From contig JAKGHH010000003.1 in assembly GCA_022828595.1 (NCBI GenBank), forward strand, positions 19,406,934-19,470,933: a stretch of 64,000 nt of DNA, given 5' to 3'. Below, in pieces: positions 56,507 through 64,000 of the stretch; the first letter of the stretch is position 1; each line of letters opens with the position of its first letter. This DNA is from Nelumbo lutea (taxonomy: Eukaryota > Streptophyta > Magnoliopsida > Proteales > Nelumbonaceae). A program made the translations under genes and the position numbers. Under the pieces are notes generated by a model. The model was not told the origin of the DNA, did no database searches, and saw only the letters and a list, made by a program, of their open reading frames with translations.

Positions 56507-56602
56507 GGCTAGGTTCCTTGCTTCCTACACGCTAAGAACCATCTGTACACCAATTTTATCTCTGATAGACGGTCTTAAACCGCTTAGATAACGGGCTGCC
56601 TG

Positions 56603-57364
56603 CTAGTTATCACTTTCAGATAATTGATTTCTTTCAGCTAATCTCAAAAATTCAGATGTATATTCATTAACACTACGAGAACCCTGCGCACACCTCTGAT
56701 AAGATTCAAACATATATTGTTCATAGTCAGGAGGTAAAAATCTACCTCTGATTAATTGTTTCATGCGCCTCCAGGTTCGAACAGGACCCCTTCCTTCTCT
56801 CATCCGGATCTCTCTCATCCATTCCCACCAAACAGATGCGCCTCCCTTTAATCGGAAAGCTACTAATTTTACCCTTCGTTCCTCTGGTATTTCCATGTAA
56901 TCAAAGAACCTATCGACTTCTGTGATCCAATCCAGAAGTCCCTCTATACCAAGATCTCCACTAAAAGTAGGAATATATACCTTGACTTTAAATTCATCAT
57001 TATTCCTACGGGGGTTGAAATTACCTTGATTGTGCCAATTTTTACTGTTTCTGTCATTGCTGGGAAGAACTGGAGCACCACCAAATTCGAAATCATCATC
57101 ATTGTCGTCGTCAAGAACTGGACGTCGGGACGCAGTAGCGACGGATGGTCTGTCGTGGTCGTCTCCTGCGATCTGCTGTAGATTTTCCCGGATTCGTGGG
57201 ACAACCTCCCGTAACAAGGTTTGTAGTTGTTCAGTCACCTCTGCCAACTGTTGTTCGATGTTACGTGTGGCTGTACGCTGCTCTTCGATTGCTCTCCACA
57301 CAGCTGGGAACCCCTGATCTCCATCACGGGGTGGGTTGCGACTGCTACCATCTAGGTTGGACAT
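56603..57364 (-). pseudogene. gypsy gag
   Basis: It starts at ATG 57364. The capsid-like part includes KVYIPTFSGDLGIEGLLDWI, EVDRFFDYMEIPEERRVKLV and ASVWWEWMREIRM, typical Ty3 gag. It ends at a TAG (56605-56603) in the middle of the domain, where the frame then continues. A second TAG occurs near 56525. Confidence 0.88.
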
Positions 57365-57395
57365 GACTGGGCGAATTCCCTGCTCTGATACCACC

Positions 57396-57969
57396 TGGCG
57401 CAGCGTGGAAGCAATGAGAACCAGAGCTGGCTATGCAAGCACCGGGCGTTTGCTAGCACCTAGTGAAAAACACCGATTTCTCTAGGAGAGAGAAAAATGT
57501 GGCGAAAATAGGAAGAAGAGAACTTGAAGAAATTCTGAAAATCTGAAGTATGAAATTGATGAATAACTTTGGGAAAATAGCAGTATTTATAATACATTTG
57601 GAAATTGTAAAAGGACTAGGAAAGAACATGAATCTTGATCTTGATCTTGATCCTCTTGGGCTGTCTTGATAAGGTCGAACCCTCTTGGATTTCTTGGGCT
57701 TGATCTTCCACCGTCCGATCTCCCTGGCTCTCCTTATGCATGAATCTGGGAGTCTTGGATTTCTTGATGCTTCTTGGAGTCTTTGTTGGATCTTGATTGG
57801 AGTCTTGAGTTCTTACTAATCTTGGAAGAGTCTTGATAAGTCTTGGATTCTTGGATTAAGTCTTGATGGATCTTGAATTATCCTTTCTTGACTTATCTTG
57901 AACTCTTGACCTTATCCTAAGAGCTGCCGTCCCTAAGGGTGAGATGGGCCTTGGGATGGGCCTCCATCA
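57396..57969 (-). repeat. complete 5' LTR of gypsy element
   Basis: 574 bp with TG...CA ends on the minus strand. It contains repeated 'cttgat' and 'tcttggattcttgg' motifs (57630-57900). Confidence 0.85.
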
Positions 57970-59719
57970 TGAATTGATGCCCTTAAAGCATCAAAATGCA
58001 GAGTTATCAGATAGGAAATAGGAAGTGGATGCTAAATAAATTACCAAGATAATCTCTAATGTCAAGCGGAACCATATTCAATCGTTTAAAAAACCGTGTA
58101 GCACCTGAGTTTAAGAACCAATGAGTTCAACCATGAATAGATAATAAAAGCATAATTATTAGTAGTAAACATTAAAAAAGAACATGCAAATAACTCAATA
58201 CTGATATTAACTTCCGCTTAGAATCTTGAAGATTCGTTGGCATTTAGCAACTTGGAAATTCTAAGCTAATCAACTAATAAACATTCCTAGAAAGAAATTT
58301 CACCCAAAAAAAATGCCTGAAACAATATAAAGTATATTGACAGCTTCATTGTGTGTATTATAATTTTCATCCTTGTTTATAAAATGAAAGAAAGACAGAC
58401 ATAAGCATGGTTATCAAAGCAATGCTTAGGCAGGCATCTAAGCAACACGTACAAGAAAAGGCATTTTGTAAGTAGCACCTTTATATCACACCTTTGTTTG
58501 CATACATGCTCAGCACCTTTTTAGGCAAGGAAAAGAACAAGGTAAGCACCCTATCACATGTTGTATACCATATTGTATTTTATTTTTGCTCCATGACATA
58601 CAAAATCATTGTCTGTGTATTATACCATTCATTATTTATTGGTATGGATCCTTACAGCAATAGCAATAGGATGCTCTGGGCAATAAAAGATGGATGAGTG
58701 GCAAGACTAGAAAGGACAGTCAGCTGAGATGATTTAGTGAGGAGTGAATCGGTGAAGTCTCTAAAAGAGCAAGGGAAAGACCAAAGAAAACATGGTCTCA
58801 AGTGGGAAAATTAATTAAAGGCTTATGATTTGACAGAAAGGAGAAGAGAATGTTTGGATGGTCAGACAGGAATACTTGTATTTTTTAAAATAATAAAACA
58901 TGCTGAGAGGCAATTAGGCAATTATAAAGAAAAAAGGCAGTATACTCTTTTACTCTCAAAGCTTTTACACAAATACCATACAAAACAACACATATAGAAC
59001 ATGTTTATAAATTGTAATTCCTGACATATATCATCCCATTGTATAATGCTTTAATGTACATGGGTGGGTGTGTGCTTACCCTTTGAAATCAATTTTGCTA
59101 CATAATTGATGAGCTCCATATTTTACCTTCTTAAAAGAAGGTAAAGTGTATCAAATATGGACGGTAAGAAGCTAAAGAAGCAACATCATATCGTATATAG
59201 ATAAAATGGAAATAATTATCTATCAAACTTTCATGCTTTTCACTGTAATGAGTCTGCATGGCCAACGACTTCAATTTTTTCCCTGTATTTATTGATATTA
59301 AATGTGGAAATTATATGATGTGAAATAATTAAATACATATAACTGAAAAATGTTACCTGTTGCAATGATGCCAAAAGGTATTAATGTACCAACAGCACCA
59401 AACAACATGATTGTTGTGAAGTTGCAGAAAATTTGTTTCTTTTTCACCTGGAATCTGGTTTCAATGGACACAGGATCAAATCATCAAGCCCTTTTAAAAG
59501 ACTGTTATGATCATAAAAAAAACATTAAAAAAAGGCAGAAAATAAAACAAATGAAAAAAGAAAATGAAATCCTAAATAAAATATTATATATAATGTGTAT
59601 TATGTATGTATGTATGTATATATGATATGAAGTATAGAATAAAATAACACATAAATATATAAGTATATTAAACTTATATAAATAATTGCCAACCGGGCCT
59701 GAAAATGATCACCCCCTAG

Positions 59720-60020
59720 TGGTAAGAGACAGCACATGCAATATCTGCCTTATCCAATTGGGCAGGATATTGCCCTAATAGCTGAAATCCTAGCACCGGT
59801 TCAAGGACTAGAGTTAATCTCTATGCAAGGGTGGAAGCATATAGATGTGGAGGGAGATTATCAAACAGTTATTGCCTGGATGCAATCTGCTGAGGACATT
59901 CCTTGGGTTTACAGGCCACTAGTAAAACAAGCTCAATCTTTGGGCAATCAATTGAATAGGTAGTTCAAGTGGGTGCCTCAGTTTGCTAATGTTTTGGCTG
60001 ACACTATTGGATCCCAGGTG
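59720..60020 (+). pseudogene. LINE-type RNase H-like (RVT_3) relic
   Basis: The frame from 59736 reads IALIAEILAPVQGLELISMQ, then HIDVEGDYQTVIAWM, and after a stop at 59960 FKWVPQFANVLADTI. This order (AE..A...GLELA; VEGDS..VI.W; VPR..N..AD) is that of the RNase H-like domain at the end of plant LINE ORF2 and domesticated relatives. The catalytic pattern is incomplete (AE and GD are present). It abuts the gypsy LTR to the right. Confidence 0.65.
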
Positions 60021-60361
60021 GATAACCCGCCATCAGGTCACCAGGCCCATACAAGTCAGTAAAGCGAGGCCCACGCAGGTGGTGAAGCCCATGCAGCAGC
60101 AGCAGAAGCAAATGCAAAGCGTTACAAACCTCTCCTGCCATTTGTTTATAACCGCAGGCCACGTCATAACCATCCACATGCAGAGCTTGTAGCCATGATG
60201 AGCTGACAAGTGCGAAAGCCTGTAAAAGGCCTTCGGGTAGAACAGAATGGGCAGAAAAAGCATAACTACCTTATTTCTCTCTCTCTCTTAATTCTGTTTC
60301 TGGAGGAAGAAGCTTCGTCGACTTAGTGTTCATCAATTGGTATCAGAGCCCCTGATCTGCC

Positions 60362-61174
60362 ATGCCCACCACTCGCAGTCAATCACAAGAAAGGATCGAT
60401 CGGATGGAGAGAGAACTGAGGGGTATTAAAGACACCCTCTCTGATGTAGTGTCTCAGCTCAAACGGATGTCAAGTCAGCCGAGCAAAGAGGCAGACCAGG
60501 AGGGATCGAGCAGCGGCGGCCTTCAACCGAACGGCACCTTCAACCTTCGCAGCCCCAAACTGGTGTTCCCCACGTACTCAGGTGACGATCCTTCCCCCTA
60601 GATCTACCGCCCAGAGCGGTATTTTGATTTCCATGAGATTCCAGCCAGCTAGAGAGTACAGATTGCCTCCATCCATCTTGATGGAGAGGCTAGTCTCTGG
60701 TACCAATGGTACCGCCGTTCACACCCACAACTGTCTTGGCTAGACTTTGTTGAGGCCCTGCAAATACAATTTGGTCCTTCCAGCTTCGAAATTTTTGACG
60801 AAGCTTTATCTAGAGTGGAACAGACTGGCTCCGTTCGAGAATATCAAGTTGAATTCGAGCGGTTAGCCATAATAGTGCATGGATGGCCAGAACATGCACT
60901 CACCGGCTGTTTTATTGGTGGCTTGAGGGAAGACATTAGGTTGGAAGTGAAAGCCCTGCAACCCCCTACTGTTTTGGCCGCTGTGAGCCTAGCCCGACCG
61001 CATGAAGACAAGTTGAACCGGTTTAGGAGGAATCCACGGCCGGGAATTCTCGAACCGGATCCCAAGCCCTTGACATCCAAAACCGAATTAACCCCAGTTC
61101 GACCACACCCCCCGCCGGTCCCCACTATGAGAAAACTCACCTGGGCTGAGATGCAGGCCCGTTGGGAAAAATGA
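60362..61174 (+). pseudogene. gypsy gag, second element
   Basis: It begins MPTTRSQSQERIDRMERELR, a short coiled coil, and continues to PKLVFPTYSGDDPSP. A TAG at 60599 and another near 60650 break the capsid region (ASLWYQWYRRSHPQLSWLDF). It then runs on in 60815-61174 (VREYQVEFERLAIIVHGWPE ... GCFIGGLREDIRLEV). Confidence 0.88.
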
Positions 61175-61366
61175 TTGTGCTAGGAGAAAATTTCTCCGGG
61201 CCATAAGTGCAAAGCCCAGCAGATGTTCCTCCAAATTGTTGACAACCCGGATGAGAGTAAAGATGTGGACACCGGACTCATGGTCTCCGAGCAGGCTTAA
61301 GACTCCATCGAAGAAAACCCAGAGATTTCACTCCACGCCCTGGATGGGCTCCATTCCGCTGAGAGC

Positions 61367-61621
61367 ATGAGAGTGTATGGTGTACTCAAGGGTAGGAAAG
61401 TGTGCATCTTAATTGACGGTGGGAGTTCCCTTAACTTCATCACTCTGGATCTAGCTCGACAAATGAGCCTAGAGGTTCAGGTGGTGACTCCCTTTGCTGT
61501 TAAGGCAGCTAATGGACAGCAAATTCCTTGTGATGGGCTATGCAGGGCCGTGGACCTTAGAATTCAAGGCCATGTGTTGAGTGTGGACTTGTACCTTTGG
61601 ATTTTAGTGGGGTTGACTTAG
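61367..61621 (+). pseudogene. gypsy protease, second element
   Basis: VCILIDGGSSLNFITLDLAR is the active-site segment, with DGG where most elements have DSG. Followed by ...VKAANGQQIPCDGLCRAVDL. Ends at a stop. Confidence 0.82.
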
Positions 61622-61677
61622 TCCTGGGGATCCAATGACTTAAACTACTTGGGCTAACAGTATGTGATTAGACCCTC

Positions 61678-62637
61678 TTGACTATGGATTTCTGGATGAA
61701 TGGGAAGCAATGCCATTTGAAGGGAATCGGTCCAACTGAACCAGCAGCAGATTCGGACCGACATGTTATCAATTACAACTTTCACTCCAGTTCTGCGACC
61801 CTGGTTTATTTGGGATCATTGGGAGTGGAACCCACTATCTATTGTGACAATGGAACCCATACTGTTACGGAGGACCCCACTTTACAACAGCTCTTAACAA
61901 CGTATCAAGATGTCTTTGGAAAACCAAGCAGCCTACCCCCTATACGTACTCATGATCACCACATCCCTATTCAGCCTGGAGCCCAACCCACCAATGACAG
62001 GCCTTACAGATACCCACATGTTCAGCGGGCTGAAATTGACAAAATAGTGGTTGATTTGTTGTCCAAGCAGTTGATACAACCGAGCCACAGTCCCTATTCT
62101 TCTCCAGTCCTGCTCGTCAATAAGAAGGATGGAACATGGCATTTTTGTGTTGATTATCGGGCCCTCAACAGCATCACTGTGAAGGATAGATTCCCAATTC
62201 CATTAAAATACGAGTTATTTGATGAATTGAAGCATGTCGTTTATTTTTCCAAATTGGACTTGCGATTCAGCTACCATCAGATCCGGGTCCACCCAGAAGA
62301 TATCCACAAAATGGCTTTCAGGACTCATGATGGCCTAATGAATGATATCTCTCGGCCCACCACTTTTCAGAGCCTCATGAATGATATCTCTCGGCCCCAC
62401 CTCAGGCGCTTTATCTTGGTGTTCTTCGATGATATCTTGGTCTATAGTAGTGATTGGGCTTCTCATTTAGAACATTTGGAGCTAACCCCTGGGATTCTCG
62501 GGCGAAATCAGTTATTCGCCAAGCCCTCCAAGTGCACATTTGGCCAGACACAGATTCAGTATTTGGGACACATAATTTCGTGGGTTACTGTAATGACCGA
62601 TCTCGAGAAAATTGTGGCAATGACTCGGTGGGCTTAG
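61678..62637 (+). pseudogene. gypsy reverse transcriptase, second element
   Basis: It contains DHHIPIQPGAQPTNDRPYRY, SSPVLLVNKKDGTWHFCVDY, FSKLDLRFSYHQIRVHPEDI and LVFFDDILVYSS (FFDD active site). The palm segment that normally reads ...[12 protein letters not shown] between the two is missing. In its place a sequence 'atgaatgatatctctcggcc' occurs twice (62338 and 62377). Confidence 0.88.
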
Positions 62638-62747
62638 CCCAAGACCATTAAGTGTTTGTAGGGTTTTCTGGGCCTCACCGATTACTATAGAAGGTTCATA
62701 TAATTCATATAAGGCTATGCATCCCTGTCGCCCCTCTTACAACCCTG

Positions 62748-62960
62748 TTGAAGAAAGAAGCTTTTACTTGGTCAGAACAAGCAGAAGTGGCATTTGAATC
62801 CCTAAAAAAGGCGATTACGACACTGCCTACCTTGGCATTGCCCGACTTTACCAAGCCATTTGTGGTGGAGTGTGACGCATTGGGCAGAGAGATTGGTGCA
62901 GTTCTGATGCAAGAAGGGCATCCTATTGCTTATTTCAATAAGTTCCTGTCAGCCCATTAA
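62748..62960 (+). pseudogene. gypsy RNase H, interrupted
   Basis: EKLKK-type linker and FVVECDALGREIGAVLMQEG are followed by IAYFNKFLSAH, then a TAA where most elements have a glutamine codon. The next codons, encoding SLLTYD, are split by the insertion at 62975 and resume at 63990 (ACAAGGAGCTAAT). Confidence 0.85.
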
Positions 62961-62974
62961 AGTCTACTTACGAC

Positions 62975-63981
62975 CATGGTTTCAAATGTCGCTAATGTCG
63001 TCCGACATACATGGTTCACCGACATGAAAATGGATGGTAATATAAAAATTACATTATTCTGATCGACATTTCCTATATTTCAAAAATGTCAACTAAATTG
63101 GTCCAAATAACTAAAAAAAGACATTTTTTCCTATTATGTCAACAGAATGTCGACTAATGTACATTAATAATATAATATATCAGTATATTATATTATTATA
63201 ATATAGTATATTAATATAAACTATTTCATTAATAATTTCTATTTAATATAATAAAAAAGAATTAACAAAATATAAAAACAAAAGAATAAATTAAATATTT
63301 TATAATATAAAACATAAAATATTTTTTAAGTAATAAAATATTAACTAGTTAGTATTTTTAAAATATTTATTAAAATTAGAAAAATGCTTATTAAATTTTA
63401 TAATAAATCATATTCTACATTTAATATAAAAAATCAGAACAAATTTATTAAATTTCATACTAAATCATAATTTATTATAAGTTTAGTATTAAAAATCATA
63501 ATAAATTCAGTTTATCATAATCATGATACTACAAAAAGGAGAGTCAGATTATTAAATTTATAATAAAACATAATGTATTATAACTTTCATATTTAAAAAA
63601 TCAGAATAAATGTATTTCTATTTACTAGTGTGAAATAAATATTTTAGAATTTATAATAAATCAGAATTAAAAATAAGAAAAGAAAATATCAGATAACCTT
63701 GCAAAAACATCAAAATGCATAATAAATCAATAAATCGTCATTTACTAATTCGTTATTGATCTTTATATAATGGTTGGTAATAAGATAATAGTCTAAAAAT
63801 ATGTATTAATGATTCTTTTATCATTTCACAAAATATCATTGCATATTTCCACATATTTCATAATATTTTCACAATGTCTCTAATTTTTACAATATTTCCC
63901 CTTGATATTTTCGACATTTCCGACATATGTCCTATATTTTGGCAAGCGACATTTTCATCAACATCGACATTTTAAACCTTG
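62975..63981. mobile_element. AT-rich hAT-like non-autonomous element
   Basis: It is flanked by an 8-bp target duplication CTTACGAC (62967-62974 and 63982-63989). The terminal inverted repeats are CATGGTTTCAAATGTCG on the left and CAAGGTTTAAAATGTCG (reverse complement of the right end), continuing with repeated 'atgtcg/cgacat' motifs at both ends. The 8-bp duplication and CA(A/T)GG ends are those of the hAT superfamily. The core is extremely AT-rich and has no transposase ORF. Confidence 0.85.
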
Positions 63982-64000
63982 CTTACGACAAGGAGCTAAT

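Larger units (their letters stand above)
52721..57969 (-). mobile_element. Ty3/gypsy retrotransposon, 3' LTR truncated
   Basis: On the minus strand: 5' LTR 57969-57396 (574 bp, TGATGGAGG...GCGCCA), primer-binding site TGGTATCAGAGCA (57393-57381), gag, protease, RT, RNase H, integrase, polypurine tract (AAGTGGGGGAGAA, ending at 52862), then a 3' LTR starting at 52861. Only about 141 bp of the 3' LTR remain (to 52721), so its far end and the target duplication are lost. Stops interrupt gag-pol. It sits in an intron of the NHX pseudogene, in the same orientation. Confidence 0.9.
50905..59454 (-). pseudogene. vacuolar Na+/H+ antiporter (NHX1/2 type), decayed
   Basis: Exon remnants in order on the minus strand: 59454-59357 (KKKQIFCNFTTIMLFGAVGT), 58104-58045 (FFKRLNMVPLDIRDYL), 52473 to about 52427 (FGAIFCETDSVCTW), 51836-51770 (HSTDREVALMILMAYLSYML), 51665-51565 (CGIVMSHYTWH, frameshifted), about 51490-51401 (IFIFLYAGMDALDIDKWRFV), 51154-51016 (GTSIAVSSVLMSLILVGRAA) and 50941 to about 50905 (VTLWWAGLMRGAV). 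The family exchanges Na+ or K+ for H+ across the tonoplast with about 12 membrane helices. Lesions: a T13 tract with inserted bases near 51614-51630, an in-frame TAG at 51051-51049, no remnant of the exon with the GEGVVNDATS ion-binding segment, and no sequence after RGAV. The 5' exons are not visible. A gypsy element splits it. Not functional. Confidence 0.88.
60021..64000 (+). mobile_element. second Ty3/gypsy element, defective, runs off window
   Basis: The 5' LTR appears to end at 60335 (TTCATCA) and is followed by a Met-tRNA primer-binding site TGGTATCAGAGC (60338-60349). Its left boundary near 60020 is uncertain. gag starts at 60362. Protease, RT and RNase H follow with many stops. It is interrupted at 62975-63981 by a hAT-like element and continues at 63990 to the end of the window. 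Confidence 0.85.

Overview
The window is nuclear DNA of a flowering plant. The evidence is spliced genes with GT-AG introns, plant cell-wall genes (COBRA family), a vacuolar NHX-type antiporter relic, AT-rich introns, and Ty1/copia, Ty3/gypsy, LINE, hAT, PIF/Harbinger-like and MITE sequences. The introns are long and full of repeats, which suggests a transposon-rich and probably woody genome. I cannot name the species.

Layout. 1-8.4 kb: the 3' exons of a mitochondrial carrier gene (+). Its introns hold two copia LTR remnants, a 3.3 kb PIF/Harbinger-like element with captured gene pieces, and a LINE with a perfect 20-bp target duplication. 10.3-11.8 kb: an intronless membrane-anchored methyltransferase-like gene (-), ICA family. 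14.8-20.2 kb (+) and 21.6-24.5 kb (-): two complete six-exon COBRA-like genes arranged tail to tail, one of the primary-wall COB/COBL1 type and one of the secondary-wall COBL4/IRX6 type. 29.1-35.9 kb (-): a small RRM protein gene whose second intron carries a nearly full-length copia element (29547-34924). 40.2-40.8 kb (+): a three-exon B12D-like gene with exons too short for simple ORF finding. 42.3-48.8 kb (-): a tail-anchored cytochrome b5 gene whose 6-kb first intron contains a truncated, repeat-rich LTR element flanked by 149-bp direct repeats. 50.9-59.5 kb (-): a decayed NHX Na+/H+ antiporter pseudogene broken by a Ty3/gypsy element (52.7-58.0 kb). 59.7-64 kb: a LINE-type RNase H relic and a second defective gypsy element (+), into which a 1-kb AT-rich hAT-like element has inserted with an 8-bp target duplication.

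How the genes relate. The COBRA pair suggests a cell-wall locus: COB-type proteins guide cellulose deposition in expanding walls, and COBL4-type proteins act in secondary walls. As I recall the Arabidopsis map, COBL4 (At5g15630) lies beside a mitochondrial carrier gene (At5g15640), as it nearly does here, so this looks like an old conserved block. I see no new defence or biosynthetic system. The most unusual structures are the 149-bp duplication around a broken LTR element, the gene-fragment-carrying DNA transposon, the paired COBRA genes and the dead NHX locus.
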